A stretch of 64,000 nucleotides of DNA. Origin: Virgibacillus salarius. Lineage in GTDB: Bacteria > Bacillota > Bacilli > Bacillales > Amphibacillaceae. The position numbers and the translations under genes are program-made. The stretch is taken from contig NZ_BAAACY010000063.1 in NCBI RefSeq assembly GCF_039521925.1, positions 10,526 to 74,525 on the forward strand. The letters run 5' to 3'. Below the pieces are notes generated by a model. It was not told the origin of the DNA. It did not search any database and saw only the letters and a program-made list of their open reading frames with translations. Below are positions 1-8,293 of the stretch, piece after piece (position 1 is the first letter of the stretch; every line of letters begins with the position of its first letter).

Positions 1-404
1 AAACTATGTTTAAAGGTTTTGAAACTGAAGAAGAATGGCAAGAAGTCTTAAAAGACCAAAATGAACACTTGAAAAAAGAATATGACTTTGACTTGTCGAA
101 TAAAACAATTGATGTGGAATCAATGAATGACTCTGCCATGGAAGCACAGTCATTTAATGAAGATATGATTCAGTTCTTACAAGATGGTTTCTCTCCGAAT
201 AATTCAAAAGTTTTGGATCGTGTAAAGAAACATTTAGCATTTTTAGAAAAAAAAGATCATCCATCAACACCGCAAGACTTTCTAAATCAAACAGAGCATT
301 TCATCGTTGACGACTTTCATAGAGATATGCTTGAGAAATGGCAAGTGGGTTACACTTATTTTCTAAACAAAGTAGCAGCTAGTTATTTGTCAAGTATTAA
401 ATAG
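1..404 (+). CDS. TipAS-domain protein, probably the C-terminal end of a MerR-family regulator (5' partial)
   Basis: The visible 132 residues fit the TipAS drug-binding domain found at the C-terminus of MerR-type multidrug regulators such as TipA and Mta. These are helical domains that bind cationic or thiopeptide drugs and activate efflux genes. The segment FLQDGF..S..V....KKHLAFLEKKDHPSTPQDF has the family pattern of a helix, a 'xxHxx' stretch and a 'TP..F' turn. The frame is open to the window edge, and the FKGFE motif normally lies mid-protein. The DNA-binding half is therefore probably cut off by the window rather than missing. A free-standing TipAS protein starting at base 6 is the alternative. 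Confidence 0.6.
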   Translation, partial: TMFKGFETEEEWQEVLKDQNEHLKKEYDFDLSNKTIDVESMNDSAMEAQSFNEDMIQFLQDGFSPNNSKVLDRVKKHLAFLEKKDHPSTPQDFLNQTEHFIVDDFHRDMLEKWQVGYTYFLNKVAASYLSSIK

Positions 405-500
405 AACCAATACCAAATAACACAAATGGATGGTATTCATTTGTAAATTTTGATTCCCTTACATCTGATTCGACCAAAGATATGATATTTACGAAATCCA

Positions 501-526
501 AGGGCTGTTTCGACAGCTCTTTTTGA
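501..526 (+). terminator. Rho-independent terminator after the TipAS gene
   Basis: An 8-bp stem (AGGGCTGT / ACAGCTCT, one G-U pair) closes a TTCG loop and is followed by a T run. It lies about 95 bases after the stop codon. Confidence 0.75.
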
Positions 527-579
527 ATTTCTTTCTATAATATAGGTAAAAATGAAGTATTCTAAAAGGAGAAAATATA

Positions 580-870
580 ATTAACCTACCAAACTTAAAA
601 ATTCTTGATATGAAAGAGAGTAAATATGATTATAGATTCCTAGTAATTCGTTCCGTTACTAATAGACTAATAAATTGGATTCAAGAAACCAGTTTTGAAA
701 AGACATTCACCAATGTTGCAGACGATATAGGCGTTGACGAAAAAGCTGTACGAAACAACTTTGTAGTTGAGCTTGAAGCTCAAACAGATATTAGAACTCC
801 TAAATGGCTTGGTATTGATGAAGTGCATTTACTCAAAAACTATCGTTGTGTTATCACAGACGTTGAAAAC
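580..870 (+). pseudogene. ISL3-family transposase fragment
   Basis: The frame reads NLPNLKILDMKE...YDYRFLV, then RSVTNRLINWIQ, a helix-turn-helix (TNVADDIGVDEKAVRN), and KWLGIDEVHLLKNYRCVITDVEN. This is the middle of ISL3-type DDE transposases, where GIDE carries the first catalytic Asp. The N-terminal zinc-binding part and most of the catalytic domain are missing. Homology stops near base 868, where the sequence changes into the 3' end of an ABC transporter gene on the opposite strand. The IS has been deleted down to this piece, and no terminal repeats are visible. Confidence 0.75.
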
Positions 871-1416
871 AAATATCAACTCGCCTGTATCTGTATCTAA
901 ATTCCCTGTTGGTTCATCGGCTAGTAACCAACTTGGTTCATGTACTAATGCACGGGCAATTACTACACGCTGCTGCTGACCTCCTGATAGCTGTGAAGGT
1001 AAAGCATGGAGCTTATCAGCTAAACCCACTTGTGATAATAAAGACTCTGCTCTTTCTTTTTTGTTGCAGGAAACTTTTCGTGAAAACAATGGAGACATTA
1101 CATTTTCTAGGGCTGTTAATGCAGGTAATAGGTGAAATTGTTGAAAGATAAAACCAATATGCTCAAACCGAAAATCGGCTAACCTGTTTTGACTATATTT
1201 ATGAATAGATTCGTTTCTATAGATTATCTCTCCTTCTGAAGGCACATCCAGTGCTCCAATCAAGCTAAGTAATGTCGATTTCCCAGAGCCTGACGGTCCA
1301 ACAATGGCAACAAGCTCTCCTTCAACAAAACAGGTATTAATTTTCTCCAGAGCAAATGTTTCCACACCATCTCCTTTAAAAACCTTACTTACATTTACAC
1401 ATCCTAACTTCTGCAC
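870..1416 (-). pseudogene. MacB/LolD-type ABC transporter ATP-binding subunit, 3'-truncated
   Basis: It contains a Walker A motif (GPSGSGKST), a Q-loop (IFQQFHLLP), the ABC signature (LSGGQQQR) and Walker B plus D-loop (LLADEPTGNLD). These are typical of ATPases working with FtsX-like permeases of the MacB/LolCDE class. After NLDTDTGE the family sequence ends and the frame runs into the antisense of the ISL3 fragment, stopping at 829. The H-loop histidine and the last ~35 residues are therefore lost, and no permease gene follows. The GTG start at 1416 is chosen because GAGGGA lies 6 bases upstream. Probably inactive. Confidence 0.75.
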
Positions 1417-1524
1417 TTCATTCCCTCTATTTTTTATAATTTTCAATATATTTAAACTATAGCACAATTGCCTTAGGAATATATACATAGGGCGAAAATT
1501 TATATATAAAACGATTCATCATTA

Positions 1525-1558
1525 CAAGTTATTAATTGATATTACAATTAATAACTTG
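1525..1558. promoter_or_regulatory. Palindrome between divergent genes (operator or bidirectional hairpin)
   Basis: A 12-bp inverted repeat (CAAGTTATTAAT / ATTAATAACTTG) flanks a 10-base spacer. It lies in the AT-rich region between the broken ABC gene and the chitinase. It has no GC-rich stem or clear T run, so an operator is at least as likely as a terminator. Confidence 0.4.
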
Positions 1559-1711
1559 TGTAATGAATTATCCGGTTTTACAATACTAGGATTCTTTACT
1601 TAATAGTTTCCCCTATTTCATTTGTTAATGACGAAATATTAATACAATTATCAAAGTTAAAACTTAACTTAGGTCTATTGAATCAAAATTTAGATATTTC
1701 TGTTAATTAAC

Positions 1712-1740
1712 TTGAAAATATTTGTTATAACAAATATGAT
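1712..1740 (+). promoter_or_regulatory. SigA-type promoter of the chitinase gene with an embedded operator palindrome
   Basis: TTGAAA (1712-1717), 17 bases, then TATGAT (1735-1740) make a near-consensus vegetative promoter about 90 bases before the chitinase start. A perfect 20-bp palindrome, ATATTTGTTATAACAAATAT (1718-1737), fills the spacer and enters the -10 box. A repressor bound there would block RNA polymerase. The regulator is not identified, but the symmetry fits MarR-, TetR- or GntR-type dimers. Confidence 0.65.
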
Positions 1741-1781
1741 AGATATACACCAAAACATGCATGTTGGATTTTACAAAACTA

Positions 1782-1795
1782 TGAAAGCGCTTCTC
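1782..1795 (+). promoter_or_regulatory. Candidate cre (CcpA) site upstream of the chitinase
   Basis: TGAAAGCGCTTCTC has a perfect left half and the central CG of the cre consensus TGWNANCGNTNWCA, with a degenerate right half. It lies about 40 bases downstream of the -10 box, a usual place for carbon catabolite repression of polysaccharide-degrading genes in Bacilli. Confidence 0.45.
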
Positions 1796-1830
1796 ATTAT
1801 GTATTTTAAAAAGAGAGGGAGATTATCGTA

Positions 1831-3624
1831 GTGAATCTATTAAAACAAGCAAACAAGTTTTTCATTTTTTTCATCTTTGGTTTACTCGTCTTTACAAGCA
1901 TGCCCACACAGAATAGTTTCATTCAAGCAGCAGAGACAAACGATTACAAAATTATTGGCTACTATCCATCATGGGCAGCATATGGTAGAGACTATCAAGT
2001 ATGGGATATGGATGCTTCGAAGGTAAGTCATATCAACTATGCATTTGCAGATATTTGCTGGGATGGTCGACACGGAAACCCTGATCCTGCTGGACCAAAT
2101 CCACAAACATGGGCATGTCAGGATGAGAATGGCAATATGGACGCCCCTAATGGAACTATTGTAATGGGAGATCCTTGGATTGATGCCCAAAAAACAAATC
2201 CAGGTGATAATTGGGATGACCCATTAAAAGGAAATTTCAAGCAACTTATTAAACTAAAAGAACAAAATCCCCATTTAAAAACTCTAATTTCTATTGGAGG
2301 ATGGACTTGGTCGAACCGTTTTTCAGATGTAGCTGCTGACCCTGTAACAAGAGAGCAATTTGCCAATTCAGCAGTTGACTTTATTCGAAATTATGGTTTT
2401 GATGGCGTTGATATTGACTGGGAATATCCTGTTAGTGGTGGGCTACCTGGAAATAGTACACGTCCAGAAGATAAACAAAACTATGTATTACTTCTCCAAG
2501 AGGTTCGTGAGAAATTAGATGCTGCTGAAGCAGAAGATGGAACAGAGTATTTACTTACTATTGCTTCGGGTGCAAGTAATGAATATGTTGAAAACAATGA
2601 ACTAGGTCAAATTGCAGACATTGTGGACTGGATTAATATTATGACGTATGACTTTAACGGTGGATGGCAAACACAAAGCGGTCATAATGCACCTCTTTAT
2701 TTTGATCCAGCCGCAGAAGCTGCAGGTCTTCCTAAAGCAGATACCTTTAACGTACAAAGCGCTGTGACACGACATATAAATGATGGAGTTCCAGCTAATA
2801 AGTTAGTTTTAGGAACACCGTTTTATGGTAGAGGTTGGAGCGATTGTGATGCAGCTAATAATGGAGAATATCAGAATTGTTCACCGGCAACAGAAGGAAC
2901 TTGGGAAAATGGCACTTTTGACTTTAGCGATTTAGAAGATAACTATATAAATAAGAATGGTTACCAACGATATTGGAATGACAAAGCAAAGGTACCTTAT
3001 TTATATAATGCTTCAAACGGAAATTTTATAACGTATGATGATGAAGAATCCTTTGGATATAAAACAGATTTCATTAAGTCTGAAGGACTTGCAGGCGCTA
3101 TGTTTTGGGACTATAGTGGAGATGTAAATCAAACGCTAGTGACTACATTGGCAAACAACTTAAATTTCACAGGTGATGGAGGAGATCCAAATCCACCTGC
3201 ATTAGCTCCGCAGAATGTTAATGCTAGTAATGTAACAGCGTCTAGCATCGATCTATCATGGGAGGCTCCTACAGAATCTTCTTCTATTGTGGAATATGTC
3301 ATTCAATTTAATAATCAAGAAATATCAACAGCATCATTATCTACAAAATTAGAAAACCTACAGTCAGGTACTTCTTATTCGATTACCGTTTCTTCAAAGG
3401 ATGCGGATGGAAAGCTTTATTCAGCCGCCCCATTGACTGTCTCTACAAGTGATCAAGGAGGAACATGTGATTATCCTGCTTGGAATGGAGGAGACACGTA
3501 CGTTGGCGGAGATCGTGTACAACATAATGGCAATATATATGAAGCCAAATGGTGGACAAAAGGCGATGAACCAGGAACAACTGGTGACTGGGGACCATGG
3601 AAGGTAGTTGAGAACTGTAAGTAA
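1831..3624 (+). CDS. Secreted GH18 chitinase with FnIII and chitin-binding domains
   Basis: A 597-aa exported enzyme predicted to hydrolyse beta-1,4 links of chitin by substrate-assisted retaining catalysis. Residues 1-34 are a signal peptide with an AA-type cleavage site. The GH18 barrel spans about 40-450, with SIGGW at 154-158 and the DxxDxDxE catalytic signature at D191-E198 (E198 is the acid/base). A fibronectin type III domain follows (about 456-541). The protein ends in a CBM5/12-type chitin-binding domain (about 547-597) rich in Trp (YPAWNGG, AKWWTKGDEPG, WGPW). The GTG start follows a GAGAGGGAG ribosome site. It is monocistronic, with its own promoter and terminator, and looks subject to both a specific repressor and CcpA. 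Domain order matches Bacillus ChiA/ChiD enzymes. Confidence 0.95.
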   Translation: MNLLKQANKFFIFFIFGLLVFTSMPTQNSFIQAAETNDYKIIGYYPSWAAYGRDYQVWDMDASKVSHINYAFADICWDGRHGNPDPAGPNPQTWACQDENGNMDAPNGTIVMGDPWIDAQKTNPGDNWDDPLKGNFKQLIKLKEQNPHLKTLISIGGWTWSNRFSDVAADPVTREQFANSAVDFIRNYGFDGVDIDWEYPVSGGLPGNSTRPEDKQNYVLLLQEVREKLDAAEAEDGTEYLLTIASGASNEYVENNELGQIADIVDWINIMTYDFNGGWQTQSGHNAPLYFDPAAEAAGLPKADTFNVQSAVTRHINDGVPANKLVLGTPFYGRGWSDCDAANNGEYQNCSPATEGTWENGTFDFSDLEDNYINKNGYQRYWNDKAKVPYLYNASNGNFITYDDEESFGYKTDFIKSEGLAGAMFWDYSGDVNQTLVTTLANNLNFTGDGGDPNPPALAPQNVNASNVTASSIDLSWEAPTESSSIVEYVIQFNNQEISTASLSTKLENLQSGTSYSITVSSKDADGKLYSAAPLTVSTSDQGGTCDYPAWNGGDTYVGGDRVQHNGNIYEAKWWTKGDEPGTTGDWGPWKVVENCK

Positions 3625-3643
3625 CCCTCAGTAATCCCAATCC

Positions 3644-3678
3644 ATCCCACGGAGCAATTCTCCGTGGGATATTTTTTA
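3644..3678 (+). terminator. Terminator of the chitinase gene
   Basis: A perfect 11-bp stem (ATCCCACGGAG / CTCCGTGGGAT) with a 5-base loop is followed by A and six T. It lies 20 bases after the stop codon. Confidence 0.9.
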
Positions 3679-3775
3679 TTCCGCATATAACTGGCAGTAA
3701 GACCCCCACTTCAAACAATAAAGAGAAACCAATATGGGGAAGTGAGGATAAACAAAATCTCCACTGATTGAAGTT
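3676..3775 (-). repeat. Repeat A, copy 1 (internally deleted, inverted)
   Basis: Read on the minus strand it has the family's left end (AACTTCAATCAGTGG), the loop TTTTGTTTATCC, the 3' hairpin arm around ATTGGTTTC, AAGTGGGGGTCTTACTGCCAG and the right end TTATATGCGG. The conserved core (GTACCACAAGGGTATGACC) is missing. It is the only copy in this orientation in the window. Confidence 0.85.
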
Positions 3776-3786
3776 ACACATCACAG

Positions 3787-3885
3787 ACCTTTACAAGAGA
3801 AGACCTGCTTGATGCAATTTGGCCAATGGTGCCACCAACAGATAGGACAGTCGATGATCAATCAATCGTATTAGAAAAAAGTTAA
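3787..3885 (+). pseudogene. Fragment resembling a response-regulator winged-helix domain
   Basis: A 32-codon frame contains TFTREDLLDAIWP and, 8 residues on, RTVDDQ. This resembles the 'FTRE.LL..VWG....RTVD.HI..LR' signature of OmpR/PhoB-type DNA-binding domains. It has no start and the family sequence breaks off after RTVD. Best read as a short remnant of a lost regulator gene. Confidence 0.35.
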
Positions 3886-4340
3886 ATCCCCTATCTAGAT
3901 GGGTGTGTATCGAAACTGCTTAAACTGCAAAGACCAATACATCAGAGTCCTCTACTAAACGGTGCAGAAGTATCCTCCAATGTGAACATGCTTTTTTACA
4001 AATATCATTTGTGATGCCTTTAAGTTACTTGAGGATCATCAGGCAGTATTCGGGTTTGAGCTTGATTTGTCGAGTCGCCTTTACCTTCATTTCATGAATG
4101 GCTATTTTAAATGGCTTTTAAATGCGGAAGAAATCTCCTTTTGGAAAAATACACTACGTGTTATTCCCTTCTTTACTAAAGACAAAAATTTCTATTGTCT
4201 ATACTTTGCACCGAATCATTATAAAATCGGGCATTTTAACAATAAAATCGCTTCCCCTATATAGCTTATGAAAGATATTTCTAATTAACATTTATGCATA
4301 GAGATCCGATATAGTAAGTGACATCGAGGGAGGATTTTAA
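3886..4340. other. Gene-poor stretch with a possible ORF remnant
   Basis: No intact gene is seen. A frame from about 3998 to 4264 (KLLEDHQAVFGFELDLSS then RLYLHFMNGYF) lacks a ribosome site, and its only faint resemblance is to PRD-type regulatory domains. It may be a decayed gene. The ribosome site of the amidase (GAGGGAGG) is at the right edge. Confidence 0.3.
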
Positions 4341-5720
4341 ATGGTAAAAACAATGAAGATATCAGAATTACTTATAGGTTATAAGAATAAGGAATTCTCA
4401 CCTACTGAAATAACAAAGCTATTTTTAGAGAGAATCGAACATGTGAATAAGAAATTAAATGCCTTTATTACTGTTTCTGATGAACATGCTTTAAAACAGG
4501 CTAAACTTGCGGAAGAAAACTGGATGAAGGGTTATCAATCATCTGTTTTGCAGGGGGTTCCAATTTCTTATAAAGATTTAATTAATACACAAGGAATTAG
4601 AACAACAAACGGTTCACATATAGATAAAGCATACTTTCCCCAAGAGGATGCTTATGTTGTACAGAAATTAGAAACCGTAGGAGCTATTAATTTGGGTAAA
4701 AATAACTTACACGAATATGCTTTTGGTATCACTTCTTCCAATCCATTCTACGGCAGTGTAAAGAACCCTTGGAAAACAGATCATATCCCTGGCGGTTCAA
4801 GTGGTGGATCAGGAGTAGCTGTAGCTGCTAACTTAGGTCTTGCTTCGATTGGAACAGATACTGGTGGGTCCATTCGTATCCCTGCATCTGCATGTGGTGT
4901 AGTCGGCTTAAAACCTACCGTTAATAACATAAGTACAAAAGGAATCAAGGGTATTTCTTGGTCATTGGATCACGTTGGTCCATTAACACAAGATGTAACT
5001 GACTTAGCCATTATCATGGAAGGATTAACCGACCGTCGATATAGCGAACATTGTAAAAGTGATATTCGTGGTATGCGCATTGGTGTACCTACTAATTTCT
5101 TCACTGACCACGTGGAACCCGAAATTACAAAAGCCTATCAAAACAGTTTACTTGAGCTAGAAAAGCTTGGTGCTATTTTAATTGATATTGAACTTCCATT
5201 TGCTGAGGCTGCAAGCAACAGCGTTTTTACCATTGCTTTAGCAGAAGGTGCATCGATTCACGAGACTACGCTACACACACAACAGGATGACTACGGAAAT
5301 GATGTAAAAGCTCACCTACTAAATGGCACAGCAATTGGAGCTACTGACTATATCAAGGCTTTAAATATACAAAAAGAAGCTATTAATCAGCTTGATCATG
5401 TATTAATGGATATTGATTTGATAGCTACGCCAACATTACCTGTAAGCCCTAAACCAATCGGAATTGAACATGTTGAAACAGATGGATTGGAGGAAGATAT
5501 TTTCACATGTATGACTCGATTTACACGATTATTTAGTTTGACAGGACATCCAGCCTTATCCATTCCTGTGGGTACAACAACTGATAATCTACCAATCGGT
5601 CTGCAATTGGTTAGTAAATATCATCAAGAACCATTATTAATCCGTGCAGGCTTCGCTTTTGAAGAAGCTTGTCTTTCTGATTTTTATAAGCAGCGATCCT
5701 TTATCGCAGAAAACATATAG
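4341..5720 (+). CDS. Amidase-signature family amidase (GatA-like fold)
   Basis: A 459-aa cytoplasmic hydrolase of the amidase signature family. The Ser-cisSer-Lys triad is visible as K78 (PISYKD), S153 in GGSSGGSG (151-158) and nucleophile S177 in DTGGSIR. The spacing of 24 residues between the two serines matches the family. The protein is shorter than GatA and no gatB/gatC genes adjoin it. It is therefore more likely a stand-alone amidase acting on a small amide than the tRNA amidotransferase subunit. The next gene starts 14 bases downstream, so the two form an operon. The ribosome site GAGGGAGG is well placed. Substrate unknown. Confidence 0.85.
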   Translation: MVKTMKISELLIGYKNKEFSPTEITKLFLERIEHVNKKLNAFITVSDEHALKQAKLAEENWMKGYQSSVLQGVPISYKDLINTQGIRTTNGSHIDKAYFPQEDAYVVQKLETVGAINLGKNNLHEYAFGITSSNPFYGSVKNPWKTDHIPGGSSGGSGVAVAANLGLASIGTDTGGSIRIPASACGVVGLKPTVNNISTKGIKGISWSLDHVGPLTQDVTDLAIIMEGLTDRRYSEHCKSDIRGMRIGVPTNFFTDHVEPEITKAYQNSLLELEKLGAILIDIELPFAEAASNSVFTIALAEGASIHETTLHTQQDDYGNDVKAHLLNGTAIGATDYIKALNIQKEAINQLDHVLMDIDLIATPTLPVSPKPIGIEHVETDGLEEDIFTCMTRFTRLFSLTGHPALSIPVGTTTDNLPIGLQLVSKYHQEPLLIRAGFAFEEACLSDFYKQRSFIAENI

Positions 5721-5734
5721 AATGGAGTGAAATC

Positions 5735-6580
5735 ATGCAAACATCAATTCAAATTGATTCAGAAATCCTTAAAAAGGTAGTAGAGCTTGGACCATTAATC
5801 AAAGAGCTTTTGCAAAACGAAAACATCCTAATCGGCATCGTCGATTTAGAAAAGTATTTATACTACGCTCCAGGCACAACCTTGGATGCCAAAGTAGCTA
5901 TTGGTGATCCTTTTTTTGAACATGACTTGTTTGGTCAAGTAATTAAAAATCGTAAACGAACCGTTATCAAAACACCACCCGAATATGGGGCACCATTTAA
6001 AGGCGTAGGTATCCCCATTTTTGATAACAATGAAATCGTTGGCTGTATTGGTATTGGCATTAGCTTAGATCAAGAATATGAATTTCTTGAGATTATTCAA
6101 TCATTGGAAGAGCTAGCAGATAATGTACAAGGAAAAGCCCATACGATGCTTTCACAAACAGAAGAATTATCCGCAACCGTCCAACAAATAGCCGCCCACT
6201 CGGAAAATGTGGAAAAAAATTCGGGTGAAATTCATGATGTTACTGGATTTATTAATAAAATCTCCGAGCAATCAAATTTACTCGGGCTTAACGCTGCGAT
6301 TGAAGCAGCAAGAGCTGGAGAACATGGCAAAACCTTTTCTGTCGTTGCTAAAGAAATACGGAAAATGGCTCAGGATTCCTCGGAAGCTACCGATAAAATC
6401 AGCAATGTATTAGCAGAGATCATGTCAAATATTGAACAGACTACTGAGCAATTATCTGATATAGCTCAAGCAGTTCAAAGTCAGGAAGGAGAAGCGGAAA
6501 CCTTCTCACAAATGACGGAGGAATTAAACGAAATGACGAATAAGCTGAAGAAGCATATTGAAGTATTAACAAATAACTGA
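5735..6580 (+). CDS. Soluble methyl-accepting chemotaxis-like signalling protein (YfmS-like)
   Basis: A 281-aa protein without membrane segments. Residues 1-130 form a small PAS/Cache-like sensory domain (GIVDLEKYLYYAPG..., GVGIPIF..NEIVGCIGIGIS). Residues about 140-281 carry the MCP signalling coiled coil with the strongly conserved hairpin tip ISEQSNLLGLNAAIEAARAG followed by FSVVAKEIRKMA. That tip is the CheA/CheW-binding segment. Size and layout match the soluble chemoreceptor YfmS of B. subtilis. Co-transcription with the amidase suggests sensing of a compound related to the amidase substrate; this is inference. It uses ATG with GGAGTG 8 bases before it. Confidence 0.85.
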   Translation: MQTSIQIDSEILKKVVELGPLIKELLQNENILIGIVDLEKYLYYAPGTTLDAKVAIGDPFFEHDLFGQVIKNRKRTVIKTPPEYGAPFKGVGIPIFDNNEIVGCIGIGISLDQEYEFLEIIQSLEELADNVQGKAHTMLSQTEELSATVQQIAAHSENVEKNSGEIHDVTGFINKISEQSNLLGLNAAIEAARAGEHGKTFSVVAKEIRKMAQDSSEATDKISNVLAEIMSNIEQTTEQLSDIAQAVQSQEGEAETFSQMTEELNEMTNKLKKHIEVLTNN

Positions 6581-6583
6581 CAA

Positions 6584-6629
6584 TGAAAAAAAGCGTCCCT
6601 ACAGAATAGTATGTAAGGACGCTTTTTTC
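6584..6629 (+). terminator. Terminator of the amidase-chemoreceptor operon
   Basis: The stem GAAAAAAAGCGTCC / GGACGCTTTTTTC has an 18-base loop and a T run. It starts a few bases after the stop codon and is A-flanked, so it could also act on the minus strand. Confidence 0.85.
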
Positions 6630-6650
6630 TTATTTTCTTTACAGCAAAGA

Positions 6651-6716
6651 TTATTTTCCTACTAACACAAAGACATTCTCTTCTGGTGCTTGCATAACCG
6701 TAACATGACCACGTAA
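6651..6716 (-). pseudogene. 3' end of an unidentified gene cut off next to repeat A
   Basis: On the minus strand a frame ends ...RGHVTVMQAPEENVFVLVGK and stops at 6651. It reads like a real C-terminus but is interrupted at 6717 by a repeat A copy, and no upstream part is found on its other side. I do not recognise the family. Confidence 0.3.
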
Positions 6717-6717
6717 C

Positions 6718-6895
6718 GTGAAACTTCAATCAGTGGGGGTTTTGTTTCCCCACTGATTGTTCGTACCACAAGGGTATGACCTAAAGGCTTTTGAACAATC
6801 GGACACTTAACTGACAGTCGATCGCTCACTTATCCATATTGGTTTCACTTTTTTGCTTGAAATGGGGCCTTACTGCCAGTTATGTATGGGATAAA
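6718..6895 (+). repeat. Repeat A, copy 2 (full length)
   Basis: It has all parts of the family: left end GTGAAACTTCAATC, first hairpin (AATCAGTGGGGG / CCCCACTGATT), core GTACCACAAGGGTATGACC, TAAAGGCTTTTGAAC, an imperfect second hairpin and the end TGGGATAAAA. There is no ATAAAG at the left side, so no target duplication is seen. It lies downstream of the last gene of the Tad locus. Confidence 0.9.
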
Positions 6896-6901
6896 ACCTT
6901 T

Positions 6902-8275
6902 TTACTTCAGCTTCTTAATTTGCTTATCTATGTTTTCGGTTTTACTCTTCTTCTCATCTTTATCTAAAGCGTCATTAGCTTTAATCAGCTCTTTTTCTTT
7001 TTGTAGACTTTTTATTTGCAGGTCTTTATTTTTTAATGCCTTGGCAATTTTAAGTGCCTCTTTCGGTTTATTTATTTGAATATAACTATGAGCGGCTAAA
7101 GATTTTGCCCGGTTATTATCAGCGATTTCCTTATAAATTTCCAATACCTGCTTATAGTCTTTATTTAACCACGCTTGCTCTATCTTAACTTGTGGTTGAT
7201 CCGATTTAATAGAAAGAATTTTTTGATTTGCTTCCTCATTATTAAGAGCTAATAATTTCACCACTACTTCCGCCTCATAAGACTTGTTCAAATCTAAAGC
7301 CTTGGACAAGCTTTCTAATGTATTCAATTGGATATATTGTCCTGCCAGTACCTTATTAGCATTCTCATCAAGTGATTGGACATTTTCCAATGCAGCTATG
7401 GCTTCTTCCGTCTCACCAGAAATAACGAACTGATATCCTTTGATTATTGCTTCTTTCTGTTCTAGTTCTTTTTGTAATGTTTTATTCTCATCCTGTTGCT
7501 CATCAAGTTCACTAGTCGTAGCGGAAGCAGCCTTCGTGCTTGGTACTACCTTGCCAACATAGACAAATAGCATTCCTAATAAAATACCAACAGTTACACC
7601 GATAATTAACGATTTTCTTTCTACCTTCAGTTTAGAACGATTTAAGGATGGTAATTTTTTTGAAGCTATTTTTTCTTTATCTTCAAATTTATTCGTAATA
7701 GGTTGTTGATTCACCTGAGAAGGTTCCAGTGCCTTTCTTAATTGCTCTATTGAGGCCGCTGCTTGAATACGCTGGACTATATCTTGATCAATTGCATGTG
7801 TGACCGTATTACCAGTAGTGAATAAATACAAAAATACATTTTTTAAATCTTGAAGTAATTGGAATGATGTATATTCCTCAGGTGGTAATACAGAACGTAT
7901 ACCTCGATGGGCAAATTTTATGTTTCCCTCATTATTAGCATAAATATTATCTGGATGAACTAAGGTCGTGTATTGTGTTCCAAATAAATTGTCCACCGTT
8001 AATATACTACGTGCTAATTTACATTTAAATTCCCTATTTGATGATACATAACTAGTTAAGGACTTGAATCCATGATCAATTTGATAATGGATTTGAACCA
8101 TCGATTCTTTAATATTATATTGTCTGCAGGTTAAAAATAATTCACTGTCTCTTTTTAACTCTTCTAATTGTTCATCTGCTAAAATATTCGTCTTTTCCTT
8201 CGCTATTTCGAAGGTTACAGTATCCATAGTCTTCCTTAAGCTTCCATCTTTTATTTCAAATCGGTCAGTCACCAT
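6902..8275 (-). CDS. EssB/YukC-like membrane pseudokinase protein at the end of the Tad locus
   Basis: A 457-aa single-pass membrane protein. Residues about 1-200 resemble the N-terminal pseudokinase domain of EssB/YukC from firmicute type VII secretion systems: HPDNIYANNEGNIKFAHRGI, then LPPEE and FQLLQDLKNVF. Lys, HRD and DFG kinase motifs are absent. One membrane segment is at 222-242 and a long helical, TPR-like extracellular part follows (about 260-457), rich in Lys/Glu. EssB normally sits in an ESX operon with WXG100 proteins and EssC; none is present here. Its place last in a kinase-phosphatase-FHA gene string suggests it docks the signalling module to the pilus machine; that is inference. 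Confidence 0.7.
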   Translation of the reverse strand: MVTDRFEIKDGSLRKTMDTVTFEIAKEKTNILADEQLEELKRDSELFLTCRQYNIKESMVQIHYQIDHGFKSLTSYVSSNREFKCKLARSILTVDNLFGTQYTTLVHPDNIYANNEGNIKFAHRGIRSVLPPEEYTSFQLLQDLKNVFLYLFTTGNTVTHAIDQDIVQRIQAAASIEQLRKALEPSQVNQQPITNKFEDKEKIASKKLPSLNRSKLKVERKSLIIGVTVGILLGMLFVYVGKVVPSTKAASATTSELDEQQDENKTLQKELEQKEAIIKGYQFVISGETEEAIAALENVQSLDENANKVLAGQYIQLNTLESLSKALDLNKSYEAEVVVKLLALNNEEANQKILSIKSDQPQVKIEQAWLNKDYKQVLEIYKEIADNNRAKSLAAHSYIQINKPKEALKIAKALKNKDLQIKSLQKEKELIKANDALDKDEKKSKTENIDKQIKKLK

Positions 8276-8293
8276 ATCACCCCTTATTTCTTA

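Noticed and set aside
6902..8275. Type VII secretion (ESX) locus based on the EssB-like gene
   Set aside because: No WXG100, EssC/YukB, EsaA or YukD-like genes in the window; the context is a Tad pilus locus.
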